DNA of 64,000 bases. Origin: Roseibium sp. HPY-6 (GTDB taxonomy: Bacteria > Pseudomonadota > Alphaproteobacteria > Rhizobiales > Stappiaceae). Under the pieces are notes generated by a model. The model had not been told where the DNA came from. It saw only the letters and a program-made list of their open reading frames with translations, and did not search any database. The stretch spans positions 3,163,563 to 3,227,562 of the forward strand of contig NZ_JBEWCD010000002.1 in NCBI RefSeq assembly GCF_040530035.1. Reading direction: 5' to 3'. Positions within the stretch are counted from its first letter, which is position 1; each line of letters opens with the position of its first letter. Made by a program: the position numbers and the translations under genes. This document shows positions 38,123-46,170 of this stretch, piece by piece.

Positions 38123-38863
38123 TCAGCCGATCGTCTGCAGTCCCGGAAAAGTTTCCAGAAGCCAGTAGGACAGCACGGCCATCTGCCCGGTGAGGAACAT
38201 GACACCGGTGAGCACGAGAACGCCGCCCATTGCTTTTTCAACGGTGCCCATGTGGCTGCGGAACCGCTTCATGAAGCCGAGGAACGGGCCGGCGAAAAGC
38301 GCTGCAAGCAAAAAGGGAATGCCCAGACCAAGCGCATAGGCACTAAGCAACAGGGCTCCCTGCCCCACCGTGTCTTCGGTTCCGGCAACGAAGAGGATCG
38401 CTGCGAGGATGGGTCCAACACAAGGCGTCCAGCCGAAACCGAATGCAAGACCGATTGCATAGGCACCGAATACCCCTGCCGGTTTCTTCTCCACGTGGAC
38501 ACGCGCTTCCTTGTAAAGAAGGCCTATTCGGAAAACACCGAGGAAGTGCAGACCCATGATGATGATCAGCGCGCCGGCAATGTAGCCGAGATAATCCAGA
38601 TAGGCGCGAATGAACTGACCAAGGAAGCTGGCCGTCGCGCCGAGGATCACAAAGACGGTCGAAAAGCCAAGCACAAAAAAGACGGCACTGATGAAGACGC
38701 GCCGCGATGCGGTTTTATCTTCATCGTCCTCCCCCGTGAGCTGATCGAGGGACACTCCGGCCAGAAACCCGAGATAGGGCGGAACAAGCGGCAGGACACA
38801 CGGGGACACAAAAGACAGCACCCCCGCCAAAAGAGCTCCGATTATCGTGACGTCCTGGATCAT
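38123..38863 (-). CDS. ccdA: Cytochrome c biogenesis protein CcdA
   Basis: Six-span membrane thiol-disulfide transporter that carries reducing equivalents to the periplasm for cytochrome c maturation. The 246 residues contain the redox Cys in VLSFVSPCVLPLVPPYLGFL and in FGFGWTPCVGPILAAILF, the two family positions. Start MIQDVTIIGALLAGV. No ccm genes are nearby. Confidence 0.95.
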   Translation of the reverse strand: MIQDVTIIGALLAGVLSFVSPCVLPLVPPYLGFLAGVSLDQLTGEDDEDKTASRRVFISAVFFVLGFSTVFVILGATASFLGQFIRAYLDYLGYIAGALIIIMGLHFLGVFRIGLLYKEARVHVEKKPAGVFGAYAIGLAFGFGWTPCVGPILAAILFVAGTEDTVGQGALLLSAYALGLGIPFLLAALFAGPFLGFMKRFRSHMGTVEKAMGGVLVLTGVMFLTGQMAVLSYWLLETFPGLQTIG

Positions 38864-38997
38864 TCCAAACTTCCGGTCTGTTCAATGCGAATCCGGTATA
38901 GACCGGTCAGCTTCTGAAGCATTGATTTAGCCCCAACTTGCCTTTTCACAAAGACAAAAGCCGCTCACCTTTTGGAGAGCTAAAGGGGAATGCCGCT

Positions 38998-40056
38998 TCA
39001 GTCGGCGCTTTTCAATCCATCTAGCGGCAAGAGGCCGCGGCTTTCAAAATAGGTCAGGGCACCGGGATGAAGCGGCGCGGTTGCATCAAGCAAAACAAGA
39101 TCTTCGTTGCTCAAGCGGTTCAGAGCCGGATGCAATGTTTTGAAACTGTCGAAATTTTCGTGAACGGCGGCAACAAGCGCTGTGACGATTTCTTCCGGCA
39201 TCTCGGCAGACGTGACAACCGTGGCGACAACACCGAATGATCCGACCGGCTCAGCCAACTGGTAAAGATCAGCAGGAATGGTCGCCGTCATGTAGTAAGG
39301 TTGCTCACCAACGAAACGCGTTACAGCTGTACTCTCTATTCCGACAAGGCGAATGTCACACAGGCCCTGTGTCTCCTCAATCAGAGCTGCCGGGTGACCG
39401 ATGAGCTGGAAATAGGCATCGATCTCATCGGAGCAGAGCGCTTCAGCAAGCTCGGAACTGTTACGATTGGAGAAATTTTGCCTGTCCGGCCCTGACCAGT
39501 CGAGATCCTCGATAAGGGCACGCCAGGACGCAGACGACCCCGAACCGGCTCCACCCGTATCAACCCTGGCGCCCTTCAGGTCGTCGAGCGAGCGATATGG
39601 CGACCCTTCCCTCACAACAATCGTCGCGATTTCGGGATGGAGAAACAGGACAGACCGCAAGTCCTCAAAAGGCCCTTCATCTTCGAACACGGACGTTCCG
39701 AGATAGGCATGATGTTGCCAGTCCGACTGTGCAAAACCGAAATCAAGCTCCCCGGAGCGGATCTGGTTGATATTCGAGATCGATCCGAGCGTGGATTCAA
39801 CCGAGCAACGCACGCCATGCTGCGCCCTGTCGAGATTGACAATTTTGCACGCAGCTGTACCCGAGGGGTAGTAGACCCCCGTCACGCCTGCGGTCCCGAT
39901 CGTGATGAAGTGCTGCTCCGACGCATTTCCCTGCGCTCCTGTCCACACTCCCGAAATGGCGAGAATGCTGGCCACAAGCAGACCATGCGGAGGCCGCATG
40001 TGCTGGGCGCGGCCGTTATTGCCAGACCCTATTTTCGCTAAGTTCGACAAACGCAT
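38998..40056 (-). CDS. TAXI-family TRAP transporter solute-binding protein
   Basis: Periplasmic binding protein of the TAXI group of TRAP transporters. From ATG 40056 the product is 352 residues; a hydrophobic signal segment LLVASILAISGVWTGAQG precedes the mature start, then FITIGTAGVTGVYYPSGTAACKIVN, STLGSISNINQIRSGELDFGFAQSD and LKGARVDTGGAGSGSSASW. These are TAXI signatures. An internal ATG at 39999 would give a shorter, more normal signal peptide and is a real alternative. No dctQ/dctM-type membrane subunit is adjacent, so it is an orphan; ligand unknown. Confidence 0.85.
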   Translation of the reverse strand: MRLSNLAKIGSGNNGRAQHMRPPHGLLVASILAISGVWTGAQGNASEQHFITIGTAGVTGVYYPSGTAACKIVNLDRAQHGVRCSVESTLGSISNINQIRSGELDFGFAQSDWQHHAYLGTSVFEDEGPFEDLRSVLFLHPEIATIVVREGSPYRSLDDLKGARVDTGGAGSGSSASWRALIEDLDWSGPDRQNFSNRNSSELAEALCSDEIDAYFQLIGHPAALIEETQGLCDIRLVGIESTAVTRFVGEQPYYMTATIPADLYQLAEPVGSFGVVATVVTSAEMPEEIVTALVAAVHENFDSFKTLHPALNRLSNEDLVLLDATAPLHPGALTYFESRGLLPLDGLKSAD

Positions 40057-40182
40057 GACCAATCACACCCGGCTACACGGTCTTCAAGAACCGATTGGAG
40101 ACTTCAGAAATATCAAAGGCTCCAGACCTTGACCAGCCTGGTTTACCTCCAAACAAAATAGATAGACGCGGAGGCTGGAATC

Positions 40183-40205
40183 AAAAAAGGCGCCTCAGCG
40201 CGCCT
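40183..40205 (-). terminator. Rho-independent terminator after the 97-residue hypothetical gene
   Basis: On the minus strand a hairpin with stem AGGCGC/GCGCCT (40205-40200 with 40193-40188) and loop GCTGAG is followed directly by a run of Ts (complement of AAAAAA at 40183-40188). It lies about 65 bases beyond the stop of the gene at 40269-40562. Confidence 0.75.
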
Positions 40206-40268
40206 GACACCTGAACCTCTTCAGGTAAATGCGTCGGCCCCTACCCCAAGCTGATCGCACCATGCATC

Positions 40269-40562
40269 TTAGTTTGATCGCCCTCCCCGAATGACCTCGA
40301 AGAGCATTCCCTTGAGTTCTTCTTCCGACTCACCGTCTCGAAGGCCCTGGCGCCACTGATCAATGATCAACCGCAGACCGAGCGTTTCCCGGTTGTGCGG
40401 CAGCTCACCGATGAAGCTGGCGAAAAACGCGTCGAGTTGCTCGCGATCCACCACGCCCTGATCGATCAATCCGTGAATGAGCGTCATCGTCGCCGCAATG
40501 TGGCCTTTCACGAAATCGAACTCCACCGAGTTCGTATGTGTGTCTATTGTTGTTGTACGCAT
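40269..40562 (-). CDS. Small hypothetical protein
   Basis: No family recognised. The 97 residues are acidic and helical-looking, with no signal peptide: MRTTTIDTHTNSVEFD, then GHIAATMTLIHGLIDQGVV and LDAFFASFIGELPHNRET. Start ATG 40562 chosen; the frame runs 12 codons further upstream. A good terminator follows it, which supports it being a transcribed single gene. It borders the AT-rich segment in front of the tRNA-Lys. Confidence 0.65.
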   Translation of the reverse strand: MRTTTIDTHTNSVEFDFVKGHIAATMTLIHGLIDQGVVDREQLDAFFASFIGELPHNRETLGLRLIIDQWRQGLRDGESEEELKGMLFEVIRGGRSN

Positions 40563-40642
40563 GAAACCTCTCTCGTCACGGATAAAGGTACAACACAAAA
40601 CTATATTGCGCTACCTGACAGTTTTTGCAGGAGAATGATCTT

Positions 40643-40691
40643 TATCTTCTTAATTCGGAACATTCTAAACAAATGTTTAGAGAAGAAGATA
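40643..40691. repeat. Composite inverted repeat in the AT-rich spacer
   Basis: Two nested palindromes: an outer pair TATCTTCTT (40643-40651) with AAGAAGATA (40683-40691), and an inner hairpin TCTAAAC (40664-40670), loop AAAT, GTTTAGA (40675-40681). The two stems are separated by 12 bases on the left and one on the right. It could fold as RNA or be a protein-binding or recombination site. The role is unknown. Confidence 0.55.
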
Positions 40692-40846
40692 GGTTCACTG
40701 TAAATTATACTACCAGTTGGTATTCATTAATCATTATTTATACTCATAGAGACGTTTATCTAAGCGAAAATTTCGCAGACTTTTGGAGTGAACCTCCAAT
40801 TACTGTCAGAATTGCGACGGCCTGTTGAAAAAATCAATTTTGCCTC

Positions 40847-40875
40847 TTGCAAAGTCCCTTTTGTCGGCATAAACA
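40847..40875 (+). promoter_or_regulatory. Possible promoter for tRNA-Lys
   Basis: TTGCAA at 40847-40852 and TAAACA at 40870-40875 are spaced by 17 bases and lie about 57 bases before the tRNA. The -10 is a weak match; prediction only. Confidence 0.3.
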
Positions 40876-40931
40876 CACGCCACCAACGCGGCGGTGCCTC
40901 CTTTCGCACCCACTGCTCCGGAATTTGGTGA

Positions 40932-41007
40932 GAGCCGATAGCTCAGCTGGTAGAGCAACTGACTTTTAATCAGTAGGTCCAGGGTTCGAACCCCTGTCGG
41001 CTCACCA
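40932..41007 (+). tRNA. tRNA-Lys (anticodon UUU)
   Basis: A complete cloverleaf with encoded CCA. The acceptor stem pairs GAGCCGA with TCGGCTC; the D-arm has AGCTCAGCTGGTAGAGC; the anticodon stem ACTGA/TCAGT encloses loop CTTTTAA with TTT at 40965-40967; the T-arm has GGGTTCGAACCC. A broken integrase follows 114 bases downstream, so this tRNA was probably the integration site of an element. Confidence 0.97.
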
Positions 41008-41120
41008 ATATTTCTAACAAAATCAAACAATTGCAGCCGCTTTGGAACCCAGAGACCGACACTCTCTGCGTTTTGGGTTTCGAATTGGGTTCCGGAGGTA
41101 TTGCTTTGGAAACCCTGAGA

Positions 41121-41883
41121 ATGACGGATCGGTGGCTTCAAGCACTTAAACCGTCAAATGAACGACAAGAGTATGCAGACAGCATATGCCCCGGCTTACG
41201 GCTCCGCGTCGGCAGCCGATCGATGTCCTGGTCGTCTCTTGTGCGAGGCCCTGGCGGGAGAAAGCGCGTTGCGCTCGGCAAATATCCAAATAAGCCTGCA
41301 GGCCGCCAGGTTTCTCTCTGATCAACCTTCTACCGGCGCAAGATCGCCAAGCGTTTAAAAGTCAAAAGACACTGTGAAGCATGGCAGTCTTCGCGATCTA
41401 ATCAAGTTCGCTTTAACGCAGATGCTATCTGAGGGCATCGCAACAGCCGACCAGTGCGAAGCGTATCTTATTGACCGCAAGGAAAGCGCGTTCAATGTCA
41501 TTGGCACTGATGATGCAGGCGTCGATGTTCCGGCAAACCAGATCACACAAGATGATGTGTCACGTTGGTTGTGCGGTTTTCATCAAGCTGGTGCGTTGAC
41601 CAGCCATCCGCGTGCATACCTATCTGCAGCGTTTGGACGTTGTCTTTCGGCCGATCACGACCCAACAGGCCCGAACCCTGAGCTACGCTTCAATTTGTCC
41701 ACGAAACTGGTCACATACACGGGCGGAAAGATGAACGGTACAGCCAGAAACCGGTTCTTCTCTATGTCGGAGCTTACCGCGTTTTGGAACGGCTTTTTGT
41801 TGATCAGTGGAGACTCGGCATTGGCAATTGCCAGCTCGCAACATCAATCTCAGTCACTACGGATATCGATTAAGTCACCCTAA
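41121..41883 (+). pseudogene. Degenerate tyrosine integrase beside tRNA-Lys
   Basis: Remnant of an arm-binding-domain tyrosine recombinase. The first frame (41121 to about 41285) encodes MTDRWLQALKP, QEYADSICPGLRLRV and GGRKRVALGKYP, typical of the N-terminal DUF4102-like domain. Homology then shifts frame (ISLQAAR) and breaks at a stop near 41358. A further frame (41374-41883) has the core-binding region ITQDDVSRWLCGFHQAGAL and YLSAAFGRCLSADHDPTGP and the start of the catalytic domain (FFSMSELTAFWNGF). The Arg-His-Arg-Tyr catalytic half is missing. At least one frameshift plus a 3' truncation make it non-functional. Confidence 0.85.
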
Positions 41884-42004
41884 CCTCTTTCAATGTGACC
41901 CCCTAAAAGTCTTTATCAAACGCCGGTCCATCGGTTTGCCACCAAGATTGCGGAGGCGATAGACGATCTGACCGAAGGATTGACTGGCGATCGAACGCAT
42001 TTTC

Positions 42005-42871
42005 TCACGAAGCCGACGTTGACAGCGCCAAAGGAATGAACGAACCAACAAAAAGGTGCCCCCGAAGGACCGCCTTAAACTTCAGCTGTTTCAACTCTGC
42101 CTGAGCAACTCGCTTCCTGCGCCAACCGATCAAGAAGAGGGAACCGAGCCCACCAGCCAGAAGAGGGAGAGCGGCTGGCAGAGGAACAACAGTTGCGTTC
42201 GCAGTAATGTTTTCCAGTTTAAAAGTTGATAGCTCTGTTTTGGGTACCCAATAACCGTCATTCGGCCCGTAAGGAGGTGGATTGGGCGTTAAAACCTCGA
42301 AGAAATATCGCGTAAACAGCATATAGAACACAGCACTGCGAGGTTCTTGGTTCCAGAACTCAGAAAACAGTGTCGCCAATTCCCACGAATTGGTGGGTTG
42401 GGCGCGCGGACCGGCATAGACGAGCTGATCATTCGTTGGCCAGCCATGCTGAAACTCCTCAATAAATGAGTCTCTCGGTGGCAAATTGTTTGATGGAAAC
42501 CCCACGAGGTTAGGTTCGGGCAAAGAAAAATTTTCGCGCGAAAATATACCTGAGGTTCCACCACCGTAGATTAGTAAAATTCCGCCTTGTTGAGTTTGCG
42601 TTGGCACGTCGATACCAACCCATCCAAGCGGACCATTGCTGCTGACACCGGACACATAAGTGTCGCCGAAGAAAAATTCGACTTTGGATATTGCCCCTTG
42701 GTCGTCGATGATCGCTCTATGAGTGAAGGCGTCGCCGTCTTGCAACTCAGGCGGCACCCAGCTAGACGATGAATCGATTTTTATCGTGCCTCTCAACTCA
42801 ACCGCAACAGAAGCTACCGCCACTTCTGAACACAAGAAAAATGAGAATAAACAAGCAAATACTGATCGCAT
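42005..42871 (-). CDS. VPLPA-CTERM sorted exported protein with an extended tail
   Basis: Exported protein of unknown function. The 288 residues have a signal peptide (MRSVFACLFSFFLCSEVAVA), a mid region rich in Gly/Pro/aromatic residues, and at residues 229-254 the sorting signal VPLPAALPLLAGGLG, hydrophobic span and RRKR. That signal normally ends the protein and directs processing by an exosortase/rhombosortase-type system. Here 34 more residues follow (VAQAELKQLKFKAVLRGH and on), suggesting a lost stop codon or fusion to downstream DNA. GC content is lower than the core genes, and it lies in the tRNA-Lys accessory region. Confidence 0.72.
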   Translation of the reverse strand: MRSVFACLFSFFLCSEVAVASVAVELRGTIKIDSSSSWVPPELQDGDAFTHRAIIDDQGAISKVEFFFGDTYVSGVSSNGPLGWVGIDVPTQTQQGGILLIYGGGTSGIFSRENFSLPEPNLVGFPSNNLPPRDSFIEEFQHGWPTNDQLVYAGPRAQPTNSWELATLFSEFWNQEPRSAVFYMLFTRYFFEVLTPNPPPYGPNDGYWVPKTELSTFKLENITANATVVPLPAALPLLAGGLGSLFLIGWRRKRVAQAELKQLKFKAVLRGHLFVGSFIPLALSTSAS

Positions 42872-43025
42872 GTAGTACCAAGACTAATACTAATTTATGG
42901 CTGCATTGTCACAATCAGCGATAGTTCAAAGCGGTTGCATCGTCAACGTTTCGTCGTACTCTAATTGAAAACTATTCATCCTCAACGAACGACCCATCGG
43001 GGACCGCGACCATCTTCAGGCAAAA

Positions 43026-43265
43026 CTAGCGTCGACAGCGCAGAAGCGCTTGCGTTACCGCCGTCGCACACAAGATCCATTGCAATGCGCCGACAAACGC
43101 GACTCTCAGGAAAAATGTATCTGCCTTTGCCATAGATGGAATTTCGGCTGCGATTTGGACGCCCGACTTCACATTAAACATCGTTACTGAAGCAAGCAAT
43201 GCTACCATTGAGCAACGACGTGGATTGTCTTTCCAGTATACAAGTTTTGTTTTGACCAAACGCAC
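43026..43265 (-). CDS. Small putative membrane protein
   Basis: A 79-codon frame with a GTG start. It has two hydrophobic stretches (about residues 20-42 and 50-75, the latter FFLRVAFVGALQWILCATAV), so could be a two-span membrane protein. Nothing is recognised. It is on the same strand as, and 172 bases downstream of, the caspase-fold gene. A chance frame cannot be excluded. Confidence 0.35.
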   Translation of the reverse strand: MRLVKTKLVYWKDNPRRCSMVALLASVTMFNVKSGVQIAAEIPSMAKADTFFLRVAFVGALQWILCATAVTQALLRCRR

Positions 43266-43437
43266 ACTTGCTTCGATTTTCTTGGCGGCTCGATACTAAC
43301 AAGCTCCAAACGATACGACCGCAACAACAACAACAATAGTAAAGGTTGTAGTCAACTATTGAGCATGTCGGCTGCGTTTTCGAAAGGTCAAGCTTTTCTG
43401 CTGGCCATTGTCGTCAACCTCAGACCTGCCCAGTGAC

Positions 43438-44127
43438 TCAGCGCATTCGAGGATTGGTCCAAGAACTGTGCTCGACCAACTTTCCGTTTGGGTGCGCACG
43501 CACCCAATTACCTTTGAAATAGCCGGACGGTCTCCAAACAGCTTCCCCTAGCACCATTACCGGAGCAACCTGGACCTCATAAGGCGCGCTAACATCCACT
43601 CCCGAGGTCTGCGACCATTTCTTAATCAAAGAATGCCCCGTCCCTTTGCCACGAGGGCTGTTGTCATCCAAAACGGCATACATTAGGGCAGCTGCTGTGC
43701 CATAGTCCCGTTCAATTCTCATAAGATTGGTGTCTAAGCCTGAAGCGGCTGTATTGCAGCAGTATAGAATAAAGCCGTTGTTAACAGCCGAAAAAACATT
43801 TTTAATATTACTAAACGCATCCACTTTTGACTCTTTTATTCCAGCACCAAGTTTTACTTCTCCTGGAGCTCCATGTGCATTTACGATGACTACGCGGATC
43901 TTTCTACCACTATCTTTCACAAGTGCTCGCAATGCATCTGATACATCAGTAGCGGTCGCATTTTTGGGGACTTTAAGGTGGATGGACGTACTTGATTTGC
44001 CAATACCGGTCACGATGGACAAGAGGCTGTTCTGGTTCTTATCATGACCAAAATCACAGCCGTAACCAGGTACATCATGCGCGTGAAGGTAAACTGCGAA
44101 AGGATATTCAGCCAAAACAACTTCCAA
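43438..44127 (-). CDS. Stand-alone caspase-fold protein (DUF4347/clan CD-like)
   Basis: The 229 residues fit a clan CD cysteine-peptidase-like core: a hydrophobic strand leading into the His motif RVVIVNAHGAPGEVKLG (His 85) and a second strand leading into the Cys motif NGFILYCCNTAASG (Cys 123/124). This layout, HG-x-PG and CN-xAAG, is that of DUF4347, usually the N-terminal domain of giant surface proteins. Here it stands alone with no signal peptide. The only available starts are TTG (44127 or 44115), directly after an in-frame stop, so the N terminus is uncertain. Upstream DNA is AT-rich. A protease role is inferred, not shown. Confidence 0.6.
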   Translation of the reverse strand: MEVVLAEYPFAVYLHAHDVPGYGCDFGHDKNQNSLLSIVTGIGKSSTSIHLKVPKNATATDVSDALRALVKDSGRKIRVVIVNAHGAPGEVKLGAGIKESKVDAFSNIKNVFSAVNNGFILYCCNTAASGLDTNLMRIERDYGTAAALMYAVLDDNSPRGKGTGHSLIKKWSQTSGVDVSAPYEVQVAPVMVLGEAVWRPSGYFKGNWVRAHPNGKLVEHSSWTNPRMR

Positions 44128-44678
44128 TCAAAAATCTAAAGTACAAGTTTCGAATATCAACAAAATATAACATTCGCAAGTTTCGATCACCGTAAAAGCG
44201 CTTCAAAGCACCGTAAAAAATACGACTAGACTTTATTTCATGCAAAACTGAAAATAAGTTGCAGGTGTATATCTGCAAACTAACGAAGGTGCAAAAGAGG
44301 CTGACCTTTTTACGGTCACTTTGAATAGCTTCATTCAGTGTAGACTGCGTTCAAATCTCGCATTTCTGCGGGAATGGCGGTCTCAGATGTGTATTCGACT
44401 GCCGTCCCCCTGTCCGCCCCGCTTCCGCTTCCGGCTGGTTGGTACCGATGCAAAGCAGGCTGCAACCAGACATCGTGACGCGATTTGAAGTGCCGCTTTC
44501 GAGCCGCACTTTTTCTGTCGGTACGCCGAAATCCTCGAAAGCCTCTTGCGCGGTAATACTGATGCGACGGCCGTGATTTACGGATTGCCAAAATCCAGTC
44601 GATTTGATCAAAGATGTTCTCGTCAGAAGAGACAAGCTGAAAACGCCCTCTCAAAGCCGCCTTAGGAACCTGCGAAAG
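44128..44678. other. Accessory spacer without a confident gene
   Basis: About 550 bases. The right half (44128-44345) is AT-rich and shows no gene. A minus-strand frame at 44351-44635 (94 codons, with ISITAQEAFEDFGVPTEKV) reads plausibly but matches no family I know, and a second overlapping minus frame ends similarly well, so frameshift debris is possible. Confidence 0.4.
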
Positions 44679-44945
44679 ATGAAAGTGCCCATTCCCGACG
44701 AACCGACCCATATGGTGACCGCGATCGTTGCCTATGCGGGCATCGCCAAGCGGCTTCATGTCGAATTGCTGAATACGGGTGTCGACCTTGTAGCCATCAA
44801 GGCTGACCTGATGCGTGAAGCCAAGAAAACAGTGCCGCACGGCGACTTTGCGAAAGATGAAATCGGTCTCTACAAGACGATGTTCGAAGCCATCGAAACG
44901 ATTTTCGACCCGACAGGCCCTAATGCGGGTGCGCAGAACCAATAG
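44679..44945 (+). CDS. Small phage-type protein or fragment
   Basis: An 88-residue product from ATG 44679 (MKVPIPDEPTHMVTAIVAYA) with AAAG just upstream. Codon use is good. The segment LVAIKADLMREAKKTVPHGDF resembles the DUF3102-like pattern seen in phage and mobile-element proteins, in which a helix precedes an HGxF motif, but the match is weak. The frame also opens 25 codons earlier. It could be an intact small gene or the remains of a longer one in the degraded element. Confidence 0.45.
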   Translation: MKVPIPDEPTHMVTAIVAYAGIAKRLHVELLNTGVDLVAIKADLMREAKKTVPHGDFAKDEIGLYKTMFEAIETIFDPTGPNAGAQNQ

Positions 44946-45024
44946 CAAATCGAAACTGTCACCTTGCAGTGAACCAAACTCTCTCCCGGACGCGTACTGA
45001 AAACGACGGATTGGAGAAGAGACA

Positions 45025-45597
45025 ATGCCCCGAACCGGATTCACTTTGGGTCTTTTTGTCGGGGCAACATTGGCCCTCACAGCAAGTCTGACAGAGGTGT
45101 CCGCCAAACAGAGCAAGGGAAAAGCCTTGCAGTTTTCGTTCGAGATGGCCGACGGCAGTGCTCTGCCGCTCAATCAGTTCTCCGGCAAACCTATACTCGT
45201 GGTGAATACGGCAACGAAATGTGGGTTCAGCAAACAGCTTGCCGGCCTGCAGGAGCTGCATGAAACGTACGCTGCGCGCGGCCTCGTCGTGATCGCTGTG
45301 CCGTCAAACGACTTCGGCAATCAGGAACCTTTGAAAGATAGCGAAATTGCCGGGTTTTGCGAAGCCAAGTACGGCGCCAGATACCTGATGACCGCAAAAA
45401 CCCAGGTGAAAGGCAAGTCGGCTCATCCCTTCTATCGGTGGGCGGCTGAGACCCTTGGCCCCGCTGCCCGTCCCTATTGGAACTTTCACAAATACCTCGT
45501 CGGATCGGATGGATCGATCATTGCCTGGTTCTCGACACCGACCAAACCGACATCGCCCATCATCATCAAGGCTATCGACGCAGAGCTAGACGGTTGA
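45025..45597 (+). CDS. Secreted glutathione peroxidase-family thiol peroxidase
   Basis: GPx-family peroxidase with a signal peptide (MPRTGFTLGLFVGATLALTA to EVSAKQ). The 190 residues carry the peroxidatic Cys 66 in NTATKCGFSKQLAGLQEL, the NDFGNQEP motif and YWNFHKYLVGSDG (catalytic Trp). The usual FPCNQFG segment reads VPSNDFG, so the resolving-type cysteine there is Ser; a different reductant pathway is likely. It has GGAGAAGAGA just upstream of the start. Substrate probably lipid or hydrogen peroxides in the periplasm. Confidence 0.88.
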   Translation: MPRTGFTLGLFVGATLALTASLTEVSAKQSKGKALQFSFEMADGSALPLNQFSGKPILVVNTATKCGFSKQLAGLQELHETYAARGLVVIAVPSNDFGNQEPLKDSEIAGFCEAKYGARYLMTAKTQVKGKSAHPFYRWAAETLGPAARPYWNFHKYLVGSDGSIIAWFSTPTKPTSPIIIKAIDAELDG

Positions 45598-45604
45598 GCT
45601 GCCG

Positions 45605-46009
45605 CTATGGCTGAGAATTTGCAGGTGATACGGTGGACCGAAGGCTTGCCTGACAATGCGTGTGACGTTTGAACCGATGATCGGCAAACCGCCGGTACGC
45701 AAACGAGATGCCTTGATAAATGCCGGGAAGCGCGGCGAGCCGCGCCAGCAACCGCCAGCCCCTGAATTGGCGCCAGATGACCAGAAAGGCGTCCAAGCCG
45801 GTTTCGATCGTGCCATCTTCATTGCGGACGCGAAGATAGAGCAAGGCCTCTGACTGGCTTATGCCCGTACCCTGCAATAGCTGCGGATGTGTTGCGATAT
45901 CGTTCCAGGCAATGCTGGTTCTCGGCGTCAGCCGTTTGTAGTAGCCGATCTCCCTTGAACAGAGCCCGCATTTGCCGTCGTAGTAAACCTCGATCAACAA
46001 TCTCACCAT
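45605..46009 (-). CDS. DCC family thiol-disulfide oxidoreductase (DUF393)
   Basis: Thioredoxin-fold-related DCC protein. The 134 residues start MVRLLIEVYYDGKCGLCSREIGYYKRL, with the family DGxCxxC motif right after the first strand, followed by a segment with ALLYLRVRNEDGTIETGLDAF. The start ATG 46009 is chosen since the upstream frame has no similarity. It converges with the peroxidase gene, only eight bases apart. Confidence 0.85.
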   Translation of the reverse strand: MVRLLIEVYYDGKCGLCSREIGYYKRLTPRTSIAWNDIATHPQLLQGTGISQSEALLYLRVRNEDGTIETGLDAFLVIWRQFRGWRLLARLAALPGIYQGISFAYRRFADHRFKRHTHCQASLRSTVSPANSQP

Positions 46010-46170
46010 TCGTTTGCCTGACTGAGGATATCTACGATGGTGATGAAAGAACGGATCGCGCAAGCTGTGGAGTATATCCATCTGCATTCATGCCGTGACG
46101 GGGCACATAGAGCAAGGCCGGTCAGACACCTGGTATCGACCGGCCCAACGTCGTGTCTATCTTCTTCGAC

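Larger units (their letters stand above)
40563..40931. other. AT-rich gene-free segment upstream of tRNA-Lys
   Basis: A 369-base stretch with markedly lower GC than the flanks, especially 40620-40780. I see no convincing gene. It holds the composite inverted repeat at 40643-40691 and a possible tRNA promoter at 40847-40875. Confidence 0.6.

Noticed and set aside
44331..45173. A 280-codon minus-strand frame across the tRNA-Lys accessory end
   Set aside because: It overlaps the plus-strand peroxidase and phage-type gene, reads as antisense shadow of good plus-strand codons over most of its length, and matches no family.
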